From contig JAWLBI010000001.1 in assembly GCA_041394985.1 (NCBI GenBank), positions 2,294,001 through 2,358,000 of the forward strand: a stretch of 64,000 nucleotides of DNA. Direction: 5' to 3'. Position 1 is the first letter of the stretch. Each line of letters opens with the position of its first letter. The DNA is from JAGLON01 sp041394985 (lineage in GTDB: Bacteria > Zixibacteria > MSB-5A5 > GN15 > JAAZOE01). The notes under the pieces are model-generated. The model worked only from the letters and a program-made list of their open reading frames with translations. It made no database searches and was not told where the DNA came from. The position numbers and the translations under genes are program-made. Positions 7,219 through 15,292 of this stretch are shown here, piece by piece.

Positions 7219-10065
7219 ATGCGAACGCTTTGTGCTATAATTACGGCTGGTATCTGCCTCATCGCTTCATATGCTGACGCAGGTACGCGGGATGTGAACG
7301 ATTTCCTCGTGTCGCAGGATTATTCCGCATCGGAACAGAATTATCCCTCTATCGCAGTCGGACTCGGCGGCAAATTCGCCGTCATCTGGTCTGACCTGAG
7401 AAACGGTGATGGTGATGTCTATTGCCGCCTCTACGACAGTGGCGCCATTCCGCTGACCAATGAGTTTATGCTCAATGATGATGCTGCGGACGCATGGCAA
7501 CTCGAGCCCGATTTATCCTCCGACTGGTATGGGAATTATTTCGCCGTCTGGAAAGATTATCGCAACAATGCCTATCCGTTCGATCCCGATATCTATTTTC
7601 AAAAACTCGACAGCACAGGCACCATCGGTGTAAATAAAAATATCACGACCGAATCGCCCGACTCATCGCATCAGTCTCCGGCCATCGGCGCGACCGGCTG
7701 GGGAAAATCGATTATCGCCTGGGCCGATCTGCGCAACACTAATTGGGATATCTATGCCCAGGTGCTCGATGATGACGGCAATGATATCGGCGTCAATCAT
7801 CGAGTCAATGACGATGTATCCACGACTCCGCAGCATGAACCGCAGGTCGCCTTGTCGCCCAACGGATGGTATGTCGTTGTCTGGTACGACCGCCGCAGTG
7901 GCAATGATGATGTCTTCATGCAGAAGTTCGATTCCTCGGGAACACCAATCAGCTACAACCGCAAAGTAAACGATGACGTCGGAACAACACGGCAAAAATT
8001 TCCGTCGGTCGCCATCGGAGGCGATGGCTCTATCATCGTCACCTGGACGGACTGGCGGCGCGGCAATTATCCTGAGAACTCCGATATATTCTTCCAGCGC
8101 TTCGATTCATCGCTGAATAAAATCGGCGTGAATCTGCAGGTGAACCATGACGGCACCGGGACGTCGCAGCGCGATGCCCGTATCTCTGCCGATCGCATGG
8201 GCAACGCCTGCATCATCTGGTCCGATTCGACATCTTCCGGCTGGAATGTCATGGGGCAGATGATCGATAATACCGGAGCCTTCCGCGATGAAAACTTCCG
8301 CGTCAACGAACACGAAGGCGATAATCAGCTCATTGGCGATGTGGCGCTGGATGGTTACAGTCTCTATATGACATGGGTCGATGATCGCAATGGCCATTTC
8401 GACATCTATGCGCGCCTGAAGCAGTATAACGATCCCACCCTCATCGCACTGCCTTCCCGAATCGATATCAGCCTCGATAAAAATGATCCGGCGCCGGACC
8501 CCATTGATGTGATAATCCAGAACGCAGGCTATGGCGAAATCGATTATCGCTTGTCTGCCAATCAGTCCTGGATTGAATTATCAAAAACTTCCGGCAGCAC
8601 GATGGATTCCTTTACCGTAACGATCAATACATCTGCCTTGAATTATGGAGCGCACATCGGACAAATCTCACTCATTGATGTCACGCATGGCGATTCCACG
8701 GCGTTTATTCCGGTTACGTGTACGATTACCGGCCCGACTATTGCGCTCTCGACAGATTCACTTTCATTCCAGGCTCTGATAGAGCTTGGTGATCCCGGGA
8801 CACAAGCCGTACGGATTAATAACAGCAGCACCGGATCACTGGATTGGTCGCTGGAGGCGTCCGATACCTGGATTACTCTCGATCCGACTACCGGCTCCGA
8901 TGGTGATATCGTCACAGTCGGATGCGACATTACTTCACTGACGGCCGGCGATTATTCCGGATTTATCATCGTGACCGATACCGGCGCCGTCAACAATCCC
9001 GAGACTTTATTTATCGCGCTTGAACTGTTTTCCGATATCCCGTATTTAGTCGCCGAGCCGCCGACAATCAATTATCAATTGACGCAAGGGGAGACAGTAA
9101 CAGACTCTGTCCAAATTCTTAATTATGGCGGTGGTACTTCTGCCTGGACGGCACAAAACTTCACTTCGTGGTTGACCCTGAATAGCGCATCTGGCAGCGA
9201 TGATGATTTCTTCTCCTACACGATCGAGACTGCCTCATATCAACCCGGCTATTATTCGGACAGTGTGGAAGTCTCCGACGCCAATGCCTTCAATAATCCT
9301 CTGTTCATCCCGTTTGATCTGGCCGTTACCAGCTTCGATACGATCATGACTACTCCGGCCAATGCCGAAACCGGCGGCGAATTTCAGATTCAGGTCTATT
9401 TACAGGCGGTCAATTCAATAGCCAACGGCACGCTTACTTTCTCATATGATAATGCCTATCTCCGAGTCGATTCCATTCTGCCTACGACTCTCGAATTGGC
9501 CGATCATGTGACGCCGTCGAATAATCCCGATTCATCTCGCTTTACAGTCGACATCAGCCAGATTTCAATAGATTCCGTCATTGCGCCGGGTGAATATCAT
9601 CTTTGTGATATCTACGCCACGGCTAACGATTCCCTTGCGGCGACAACGACATTTCAAACCTGGGGTGAGGCCAACGGCTTTTTCCTGCAGGAACAAGGTG
9701 GCACCCCATATCCGCCGTATTTAAATGCCGGTGATATCGACATTACTTTGTCGACCGCCGTCGATGATTGGTTTGACGGCCTTCCGGGTTCTTTTGAATT
9801 GGCGCAAAACTACCCCAACCCATTCAATAATACAACGACAATCAGCTATTCAATCGGTTCGTATTCGAGTGTTAAGCTTGAAATATTCAATATCTTAGGG
9901 CAAAAAGTTAAAGTCCTGGTCGATGAATCCCAGCCGCCCGGCGATTACAAAATCCAATGGGACGGTCGCGATGTCTTCGGTTCCGAGGCTGCGTCGGGAA
10001 TCTATCTCTATCGGCTGACGACCGATGATTTCAGCGATGTGAAAAAGCTCATGCTCCTCAAATAA
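7219..10065 (+). CDS. Large secreted protein: beta-propeller-like repeats, BACON-like domains, cohesin-like domain, T9SS sorting domain
   Basis: A 948-residue exported protein. A signal peptide (about 22 residues) follows the ATG at 7219; an in-frame ATG at 7177 would add 14 residues. Neither start has a good ribosome site. Residues about 30-400 hold repeats of the form W-x-D-x-RNG-x-D-I/V-Y, suggesting a beta-propeller. Residues about 407-704 contain three BACON/Ig-like repeats (SWIELSKTSGS, TWITLDPTTGS, SWLTLNSASGS). Residues about 705-844 resemble a cohesin fold (NGTLTFSYDNAYLRVDSI, then AGDIDI). The last 100 residues (LAQNYPNPFN to KKLMLLK) are a type A T9SS/FlgD-like sorting domain. The function is unknown; cell-surface binding or scaffolding is inferred. 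Confidence 0.85.
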   Translation: MRTLCAIITAGICLIASYADAGTRDVNDFLVSQDYSASEQNYPSIAVGLGGKFAVIWSDLRNGDGDVYCRLYDSGAIPLTNEFMLNDDAADAWQLEPDLSSDWYGNYFAVWKDYRNNAYPFDPDIYFQKLDSTGTIGVNKNITTESPDSSHQSPAIGATGWGKSIIAWADLRNTNWDIYAQVLDDDGNDIGVNHRVNDDVSTTPQHEPQVALSPNGWYVVVWYDRRSGNDDVFMQKFDSSGTPISYNRKVNDDVGTTRQKFPSVAIGGDGSIIVTWTDWRRGNYPENSDIFFQRFDSSLNKIGVNLQVNHDGTGTSQRDARISADRMGNACIIWSDSTSSGWNVMGQMIDNTGAFRDENFRVNEHEGDNQLIGDVALDGYSLYMTWVDDRNGHFDIYARLKQYNDPTLIALPSRIDISLDKNDPAPDPIDVIIQNAGYGEIDYRLSANQSWIELSKTSGSTMDSFTVTINTSALNYGAHIGQISLIDVTHGDSTAFIPVTCTITGPTIALSTDSLSFQALIELGDPGTQAVRINNSSTGSLDWSLEASDTWITLDPTTGSDGDIVTVGCDITSLTAGDYSGFIIVTDTGAVNNPETLFIALELFSDIPYLVAEPPTINYQLTQGETVTDSVQILNYGGGTSAWTAQNFTSWLTLNSASGSDDDFFSYTIETASYQPGYYSDSVEVSDANAFNNPLFIPFDLAVTSFDTIMTTPANAETGGEFQIQVYLQAVNSIANGTLTFSYDNAYLRVDSILPTTLELADHVTPSNNPDSSRFTVDISQISIDSVIAPGEYHLCDIYATANDSLAATTTFQTWGEANGFFLQEQGGTPYPPYLNAGDIDITLSTAVDDWFDGLPGSFELAQNYPNPFNNTTTISYSIGSYSSVKLEIFNILGQKVKVLVDESQPPGDYKIQWDGRDVFGSEAASGIYLYRLTTDDFSDVKKLMLLK

Positions 10066-10092
10066 CCCGGTTTTTTTTACTTGCCGGGTTAT
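10062..10092 (+). terminator. Possible terminator after the large secreted protein
   Basis: A 9-bp inverted repeat (10062-10070 with 10084-10092) starts within the stop codon. Its loop is T-rich and six T follow 8 bases later, so it is not a canonical U-tailed terminator. Confidence 0.45.
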
Positions 10093-10182
10093 CCGATAAT
10101 TTTTTGTTTTATCCGTGCAACCCTTTGGCGGTAAATCTCATCCAATAACCAAAGAGTTGAAGATGATGAAAGCGAGGTTGTT

Positions 10183-11430
10183 ATGAGTTCAAATTACGGC
10201 AAACTACTTCTGTTAACCCTCTGTTTGATGCTGCTCGCCTCGATGGCTCTGGCCGAAAAGGGACGCATTTACGGCAAAATATACACCCGGTTTGGAGATG
10301 TCTACGAAGGTCCGATCCGCTGGGATAAGAACGAAGTCGGCTGGGAAGATATGCTTGACGGGACTAAGGAACGGGACAAATACCGTGATGACGACAATCG
10401 CCGCAGGAAATACCGGGAGAAATCCGGCGTAAAATTATTCGGTATCACTATTACCGATGGCGAAACCTGGTATTCATCTTCCGCTCAGGTCTCGATTGCC
10501 TTCGGATTCATCAAGAAGATAACCCCCGATTCGGATAACAGCGCAGAGATCATGTTTAAAAATGGGGAAGAGGTTCATGTCAAATCCGGGTCGACCGACC
10601 TCGGTTCATCTATGAGAGAACTGGTTATCGAAGACAAGAACGAAGGCGAAATAGAATTCGACTGGGACGATATCGATTATGTCGAATTTTTCGAGGGCCC
10701 ATCATCGATGACGTCGGATCTGGGAACGAGAATCTATGGTACCGTCACGACCGATCGGGCGGGAGAATATACCGGCTGGATCACTTGGGATGTCGATGAG
10801 GCATTGACCGAGGATATTATCGATGGCCGGGAGCAAAACCGGAAACGCAAAATTAAATTCGAACAGATTCAAAGTATCGAAAAAATCTCATCGCAGGCCT
10901 CGGAAGTTACGACCAAAAACGGCAAAAAGATGCGCCTTGACGACTCCAACGATGTCGACAGCGGTAATCGCGGCATCGCGATTTCCGATTCCAAGTTGGG
11001 CCGAGTAGATGTCGACTGGGATGAATTCGAAAAACTCGAAATCAAGGATCCGCCGGCAAGTGCATTTGCCACCTATGATGATTTCAAGGGCGGTGAACGG
11101 CTGTACGGAACCGTCTATGACGAGGACGGCGAGGCATTCACAGGCTACATTCGCTGGGATAACGACGAGGAATACGGATGGGAAGTCATCGACGGTGAAT
11201 ATCGCAGCGTCGACTTCGACTTCGTCCTCGCCAACATCAAATCGATCGAAAAACTATCTCGCCGCAGCAGCCGCGTGACGCTGTGGGACGGTCGCGATTT
11301 CCGCCTCCGCGAATCGAATGATATCAACGATGACAATAAAGGCATCTATGTGTATCCCGATGGAAAAGACGGTGATGAAGTGATCATCGACTGGGACGAC
11401 TTCGATCGCGTCGAGTTCAAAAAGCAATAA
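10183..11430 (+). CDS. Secreted protein of three ~120-residue internal repeats, unknown function
   Basis: I do not recognise this 415-residue protein. It has a signal peptide (residues 1-24, ending LASMALA). The rest is three diverged copies of one unit, at about residues 26-170, 181-294 and 305-415. Each starts with (R/T/E)-(I/L)-YG-x-(I/V), a G-x-I-x-WD motif and an IDG or LDG. Copies two and three share a clear I-x-SIEK-(I/L)-S element. All three end in DWD(D/E)-(I/F)-(D/E)-x-(V/L)-E. It is very acidic and rich in Asp, Trp and Tyr. A strong terminator follows the gene, which stands alone between two other secreted-protein loci. A surface or periplasmic location is inferred from the signal peptide only. 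Confidence 0.8.
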   Translation: MSSNYGKLLLLTLCLMLLASMALAEKGRIYGKIYTRFGDVYEGPIRWDKNEVGWEDMLDGTKERDKYRDDDNRRRKYREKSGVKLFGITITDGETWYSSSAQVSIAFGFIKKITPDSDNSAEIMFKNGEEVHVKSGSTDLGSSMRELVIEDKNEGEIEFDWDDIDYVEFFEGPSSMTSDLGTRIYGTVTTDRAGEYTGWITWDVDEALTEDIIDGREQNRKRKIKFEQIQSIEKISSQASEVTTKNGKKMRLDDSNDVDSGNRGIAISDSKLGRVDVDWDEFEKLEIKDPPASAFATYDDFKGGERLYGTVYDEDGEAFTGYIRWDNDEEYGWEVIDGEYRSVDFDFVLANIKSIEKLSRRSSRVTLWDGRDFRLRESNDINDDNKGIYVYPDGKDGDEVIIDWDDFDRVEFKKQ

Positions 11431-11460
11431 GATTTGTTCCTTCTATACCGCGCAATACCG

Positions 11461-11497
11461 GAGCCTTCGAGCCTGTAACTCGAGGGCTTCTTTTTTA
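11461..11497 (+). terminator. Rho-independent terminator after the triple-repeat protein
   Basis: A stem of 11463-11471 with 11479-11487 (one G-T pair, extendable by A-T) is followed by six T at 11491-11496. Confidence 0.9.
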
Positions 11498-11768
11498 TTG
11501 TCACACTCAGGCGGTCGCCGATTCATACTCATTGCTGACTGTGCGGCTATCAATAGTATAATATTATTAAAATACTTGTATACAATATAAAAATATCATA
11601 TATTATTTACACATCCAACGGGGTTTAGCAATCACTGCGACCGAAATCGGCGCATTCTCTGTTTTACAATCGAATACTAGAGTAATATCCAATCCGGTGG
11701 CTGAGCTTGACTCAGGCCGTTCATCGGAGTGTGTACAGTAGTAATAACCCAAGAGAAAGGAGTCTTTC
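11498..11768 (+). promoter_or_regulatory. AT-rich leader region of the dockerin cluster with a possible promoter
   Basis: Together with the preceding terminator this gap exceeds 300 bases and holds no convincing gene. A strongly AT-rich stretch covers 11548-11612. Within it TTGTAT (11576-11581) and TATATT (11599-11604) are 17 bases apart, an acceptable sigma-70-like promoter that would leave a leader of about 158 bases. AGAAAGGAGTC just before 11769 is a good ribosome site. No conserved RNA structure was recognised in the leader. Confidence 0.35.
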
Positions 11769-12056
11769 ATGAGTCGGAAACTTTTGCTGGTTGCATTGTC
11801 TGTCGTTGCTGTCGCAATTATCTATGTCACACCCGCTGTCGCAGTGGATTGCTCGGGAATCCGCGGCGATGTCAACAATGATGGAGCCATAACCGGTGCT
11901 GATGTGACATACTTGGTCAATTGTCTGTGGCTCGGTGGTCCCAACCCACCGTGCATTGACCAGGCCGATATTAACTGCAATGGCAAAGTATTCTACGATG
12001 ATATCGATTTTCTGATTCTCTATCTGCAGGGTCAGTATACGATACCGTGTGAATAA
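11769..12056 (+). CDS. Stand-alone secreted dockerin mini-protein 1
   Basis: A 95-residue exported protein consisting of a signal peptide (residues 1-26, ending AVA) and one type I dockerin with two calcium-binding F-hand repeats: GDVNNDGAITGADV, and the weaker ADINCNGKVFYDDI. The repeats are separated by a GGPNPPC linker. Dockerins normally sit at the end of large enzymes and dock on cohesins; here nothing else is attached. Cysteines near the mature N-terminus, in PPC, in the second loop and near the C-terminus could form disulfides. It is the first of four similar genes on the same strand, with AAAGGAGTC before the ATG. Confidence 0.85.
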   Translation: MSRKLLLVALSVVAVAIIYVTPAVAVDCSGIRGDVNNDGAITGADVTYLVNCLWLGGPNPPCIDQADINCNGKVFYDDIDFLILYLQGQYTIPCE

Positions 12057-12085
12057 TTTCACGGTCGAATGCGGCTCAAATTGCA

Positions 12086-12110
12086 GGGGAGGAGGATAAC
12101 CTCCTCTCCC
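12086..12110 (+). terminator. GC-rich hairpin after dockerin 1
   Basis: GGGGAGGAGG pairs with CCTCCTCTCCC across a 4-base ATAA loop, with one bulge. No run of T follows, so it may be a weak terminator or an mRNA-end stabiliser rather than a full stop. Confidence 0.4.
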
Positions 12111-12215
12111 TCTAAACTAACAGTCTTTCACGCTGCGATCAAGGAAAGCATCCTGAAATTGCGCGTCTAAGATTGATACTGTTGTGTGTGTTCACTTTTT
12201 TGAGCAGGAGTCATT

Positions 12216-12512
12216 ATGAAAATCATAACACTATTCGTGATTGCCTTACTCTTCGGTACGGTATTGATATTCGGTACGCCGGTAAAAGCAGTCGAGTGCA
12301 CAGGTGTACCCGGCGATGTCAATAACGATGGCAGGGTTACCTTAAGTGACTATCTCTATCTGTATCAATACCTATGGAACGGGGGACCCGAGCCGCCGTG
12401 TCCCGATCAGGCGGACATGAACTGCAGCGGCAATATCACGATATCCGATTATTTGTATCTCTACAACTATCTCTTTATGGGCGGCCCGGCACCCATGGAT
12501 TGCGGAGCGTAG
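12216..12512 (+). CDS. Stand-alone secreted dockerin mini-protein 2
   Basis: A 98-residue protein: signal peptide (residues 1-25, ending VKA), then two F-hand repeats, GDVNNDGRVTLSDY and ADMNCSGNITISDY, each followed by YLYLY(Q/N)YL, joined by GGPEPPC. The near-identity of the two helices (SDYLYLYQYLW and SDYLYLYNYLF) shows an internal duplication. There is no catalytic or binding module besides the dockerin. CAGGAGTC precedes the ATG, resembling the ribosome sites of copies 1 and 3. The likely partner is a cohesin-type domain, but calcium-dependent self-association cannot be excluded. Confidence 0.85.
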   Translation: MKIITLFVIALLFGTVLIFGTPVKAVECTGVPGDVNNDGRVTLSDYLYLYQYLWNGGPEPPCPDQADMNCSGNITISDYLYLYNYLFMGGPAPMDCGA

Positions 12513-12657
12513 ATATCGATACAGGCCGAGAATATGGGAAGAGGAGGCTGTGCTCTTCTTCTCCTGTAACAGATGTTCGCAACAATGCTCGTTTAATAAT
12601 GGTTATGCAACACAAATCACAATATTATAATCGATTAATCAAGGAAAGGAGTCTGAA

Positions 12658-12948
12658 ATGAAACGAAGAAACATGTTATTCATCCTCGTAATGGCGTATT
12701 TGCTAATGGCATGGATGCTGCCAACGCAGGCTATTGCCTGTTCCGGTGTCGCCGGAGACGTCAATAATGACGGATTCATCAGCGTTGCCGATCTGATTTA
12801 CTTGTACAATTATATCTATCGAGGCGGTCCGCCGCCGCCATGCCTCGATCAGGCCGATGCCAACGGCGATTGCTTTATCAGTATGGCGGATTATTTGTAC
12901 CTGTATAACTATATCTTTTATGGCGGTCCTGCGCCGAAGTTCTGTTAG
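12658..12948 (+). CDS. Stand-alone secreted dockerin mini-protein 3
   Basis: A 96-residue protein with a signal peptide (about residues 1-26, ending TQAIA) and two F-hand repeats: GDVNNDGFISVADL with IYLYNYIYRGG, and ADANGDCFISMADY with LYLYNYIFYGG. The repeats are joined by GGPPPPC, and the protein ends KFC. GGAAAGGAGTC gives a strong ribosome site. The second repeat carries the classic DxNxDx ligand spacing, so calcium binding is more likely here than in copy 1. It has the same architecture as its neighbours, pointing to tandem duplication and divergence. Confidence 0.85.
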   Translation: MKRRNMLFILVMAYLLMAWMLPTQAIACSGVAGDVNNDGFISVADLIYLYNYIYRGGPPPPCLDQADANGDCFISMADYLYLYNYIFYGGPAPKFC

Positions 12949-13286
12949 TAATATTGTGATGGATTGTAGCGGTTACATACTTCATAATCGCGAATGCAGT
13001 TCATGAAGGCATCAGGTCATTGTGGTTATAACTGAATAGTAAAGCGAATTTATAATACGATGTATTGTAACGATACTAATATATTGTTACAATACATCGA
13101 TTCATAGTGTTAAATAATTTGCAAGATTCAGCCTCCTTATTGCACGATGTTATGATAATCATTTAAAATGATTGTTGTTCCGGAATCTCTCTTTATTGTA
13201 TGTGCCGCGATGTCTATTGGCACGGACTTTTAGCGCATTCGTGAATGCCGTGTTTGTATAACTCTAACCTATGGAGGGAATTTTCC
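12949..13286 (+). other. Intergenic region with a perfect 14-bp inverted repeat
   Basis: No gene is supported in these 338 bases. They are AT-rich and contain a perfect inverted repeat: 13058-13071 pairs with 13086-13099 around a 14-base AT-rich loop. No T-run follows, so it is not a standard terminator; an operator, recombination site or processed 3' end are all possible. TATGGAGGGAA before 13287 is the ribosome site of the next gene. Confidence 0.6.
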
Positions 13287-13586
13287 ATGAAACGGAGAAT
13301 CTTGTTTCTTATCGCTGCAGTAGCATGTCTGACAATAGCGGCCTCTCTGCCGGCCTTTGCAGATGATATGTGTACAGATGTCCCCGGTGACGTCAATAAC
13401 GACGGCAACGTTAATATCCTTGATGCCGACTATCTTCTTCAGTATCTGTATAGCGGCGGCCCGGCTCCCGTCTGCCCATGTCAGGCAGATCTTAACGGTA
13501 AACCCGGCATCAACATTCTCGATGTATCATACCTGCTTAATTACTTGTATGGTAATGGTCCTGCGCCGGTTATCTGCACCGACTAG
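13287..13586 (+). CDS. Stand-alone secreted dockerin mini-protein 4
   Basis: A 99-residue protein. The start at 13287 follows GGAGGGAA and gives a clean signal peptide (MKRRILFLIAAVACL to AFA). The frame is open 14 codons further upstream, but those residues would precede the signal. Two F-hand repeats follow: GDVNNDGNVNILDADYLLQYL and ADLNGKPGINILDVSYLLNYL, both with an ILDxxYLLxYLY signature distinct from the YLYLY helices of copies 2 and 3. The GGPAPVC linker and a C-terminal VIC keep the cysteine pattern. It is separated from copy 3 by a 338-base gap and followed by a hairpin. Confidence 0.85.
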   Translation: MKRRILFLIAAVACLTIAASLPAFADDMCTDVPGDVNNDGNVNILDADYLLQYLYSGGPAPVCPCQADLNGKPGINILDVSYLLNYLYGNGPAPVICTD

Positions 13587-13610
13587 ACGGCACGGCAATT
13601 GTCAATTCTG

Positions 13611-13641
13611 AGAGAGGAGAGCCAGCTCTCCTCTCTATTTT
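13611..13641 (+). terminator. Terminator after dockerin 4
   Basis: AGAGAGGAGAGC (13611-13622) is perfectly complementary to 13625-13636. The innermost pairs must open to form a loop. ATTTTCG follows, a short T-run. Confidence 0.6.
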
Positions 13642-13760
13642 CGTTGCTATTTCAAACGTCGGAAGTCTCTTTCGGTTCGTTAGTTAGTAACAGGCGGAGA
13701 ATGGAAGATAAATCAATCAAGGTAATTTTGGAGGGGATTGGGATTCTGCCAGATATGAAT

Positions 13761-13799
13761 AAAAAAACGGGGGAGCGGCGCGTGAATTCTGCTCCCCCG
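13761..13799 (-). terminator. Rho-independent terminator of the minus-strand TPR gene
   Basis: CGGGGGAGC (13768-13776) pairs with GCTCCCCCG (13791-13799). On the minus strand the hairpin is followed by seven T (the A-run 13761-13767). Confidence 0.92.
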
Positions 13800-13840
13800 A
13801 ATTCATTTGGAATTAGATTCCAAACAATGAGAAATGATTT

Positions 13841-14767
13841 TTACTGTTCGGCTGCCGCGGCTTTCGCCTCGCGAAGCTGCTTCAAGACCGATTCGGCATT
13901 GTCCACCTGTTTGCTCGCTTTAGGAATTTTGCGAGCAAGTTTCAAAAACTCTTCCCACTGTGCAATCACCGTGTCATAATCGTTCGGGTCTTTTGACTGA
14001 ACGGCAATAGCCAGGTTATATGCCGTCTTATAGTCTTTCGGCTTCGCCTGCATGGCCTTTTTATAATAATCGATGCCCTGAGTATAGTTTTCCTTCTTGA
14101 CATAAATCTTACCAAGGTTGCGCAACGATTCGAAGTGACTCGGATTATTTTTCAAAGCATTCTGATAAGCAGTAATCGCTTCGTTCGTCTGTTTCTTTTT
14201 CTCATAGGCAACACCGAGCAGATAGAATGCATAATAATCATCGGTAACTGCCGCCGTGAATTTCTGCAGCGAGGAAATGGCTGCATCATAGTTATCCATG
14301 CCGAAATAAATTTTCCCAAGCTCTTTGTGCGCCTCAGCATAGTTTGCATCCGCAGCGAGCGCGCTTTCATATGCGGTTTTGGCGTCAGTGTTCTTCTTCT
14401 GTGCCGCATAAACTTTGCCGAGATTGGAGAACCCAACCGGATCGCTCGGGTTCACTTCAGTGTATTTTTTGAAGGTCGTTTCGGCTTCTTTAAACTTTTC
14501 CTGCGCGAAATAAATCGACCCCAGATTCAAATAGGCATCGGCAAGTTTATCGTCAAGCTGAAGGGCGCCTTTGTACATCGTAATAGCGGTAACCGTATCG
14601 CCCTTCTGAACGGCTTCGATGGCCTGGTTAAAACTTTCTTTCGCCTGATTCGCTTTGTCTATCTCCTGATTGGCGTCCTGGGCCAGAGCCGTGGAGAAAG
14701 AAAATGCTACCACTAAGAGGGCAAGTGTCAGGAATCTCAGCGGAGTGCAGGTGACAGAGTGTTTCAT
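13841..14767 (-). CDS. Periplasmic tetratricopeptide-repeat protein
   Basis: A 308-residue exported protein: signal peptide (ending STALAQ) then about six TPR units of 34 residues (for example AYLNLGSIYFAQEKFKEAETTF, AHKELGKIYFGMDNYDAAISSL and SLRNLGKIYVKKENYTQGIDYY). TPRs build a concave surface for protein-protein contacts; no enzyme domain is present. The start is set at the ATG at 14767, with GGGAGAAG immediately upstream, rather than an ATG four codons earlier that overlaps this ribosome site. A promoter candidate lies in the purE 3' end. Its partner is unknown. Confidence 0.88.
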   Translation of the reverse strand: MKHSVTCTPLRFLTLALLVVAFSFSTALAQDANQEIDKANQAKESFNQAIEAVQKGDTVTAITMYKGALQLDDKLADAYLNLGSIYFAQEKFKEAETTFKKYTEVNPSDPVGFSNLGKVYAAQKKNTDAKTAYESALAADANYAEAHKELGKIYFGMDNYDAAISSLQKFTAAVTDDYYAFYLLGVAYEKKKQTNEAITAYQNALKNNPSHFESLRNLGKIYVKKENYTQGIDYYKKAMQAKPKDYKTAYNLAIAVQSKDPNDYDTVIAQWEEFLKLARKIPKASKQVDNAESVLKQLREAKAAAAEQ

Positions 14768-14811
14768 ATCTTCTCCCATTTTTGTATTAAGTCCATACTC
14801 TTATATTCACA

Positions 14812-14840
14812 ATTAGACGAAAATATCCCGGAAATATCAA
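14812..14840 (-). promoter_or_regulatory. Candidate sigma-70-type promoter of the TPR gene
   Basis: On the minus strand TTGATA (14835-14840) and TCTAAT (14812-14817) are separated by exactly 17 bases, about 45 bases upstream of the TPR start. The -35 box overlaps the purE stop codon. Confidence 0.45.
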
Positions 14841-15292
14841 AGGGAATTGCGGTACTCGAGGTGCCGCTTGGCTATCTCGTTATCCGACAAGCCGAGAATC
14901 CGGGCTGCAAGTATCGCGCTGTTTTTGGCGCCTGCCTTACCGACGGCGACCGTTGCCACCGGAATGCCGGGAGGCATCTGCGTCATTGAGAGCATCGAAT
15001 CGATACCCATGAACGATGCGGCAATCGGAACACCGATAACCGGCAAATTCGTATTCGCAGCAACAACGCCGGGAAGGTGCGCGGCCATACCGGCCATGCA
15101 GATAACGACTTTGTATCCGTTGTCCGCAGCGTTGCGCGCCAGTTCGATTGTCTGGTCGGGGTGGCGGTGTGCCGATGAAACTTTCAGATCGCTGCCAATG
15201 CCGAGTTTATCCAGCATGGCAACGGCCGCATCGGCGATTTCCTGATCCGATGAGGATCCGATCAATATAAGTACGTCTTTTTTCATAATCAT
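14837..15292 (-). CDS. purE: N5-carboxyaminoimidazole ribonucleotide mutase PurE (class I)
   Basis: PurE moves the carboxyl group of N5-CAIR to give CAIR in purine synthesis. The 151 residues contain the class I motifs IGSSSDQE, SAHRHPDQ and AGMAAHLPGVVA, including the catalytic histidine. ATG ATT ATG follows directly on the purD stop, so either methionine could start it; the first is used here. A class I enzyme implies that a PurK partner is encoded elsewhere; none is in the window. It is co-transcribed with purD on the minus strand. Confidence 0.95.
   Translation of the reverse strand: MIMKKDVLILIGSSSDQEIADAAVAMLDKLGIGSDLKVSSAHRHPDQTIELARNAADNGYKVVICMAGMAAHLPGVVAANTNLPVIGVPIAASFMGIDSMLSMTQMPPGIPVATVAVGKAGAKNSAILAARILGLSDNEIAKRHLEYRNSL

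Noticed and set aside
13218..13234. Second sigma-54-like site before dockerin 4 (TGGCACGG ... TAGC)
   Set aside because: The -24 part is perfect but the GC of the -12 lies 12 rather than 10 bases after the GG, a spacing that RpoN does not tolerate.
13701..13979. Plus-strand frame starting MEDKSIKVILEGIGILPD with GGCGGAG before the ATG
   Set aside because: It reads straight through the terminator hairpin at 13761-13799 and into the antisense of the TPR gene; the hydrophilic start is short and no family fits.
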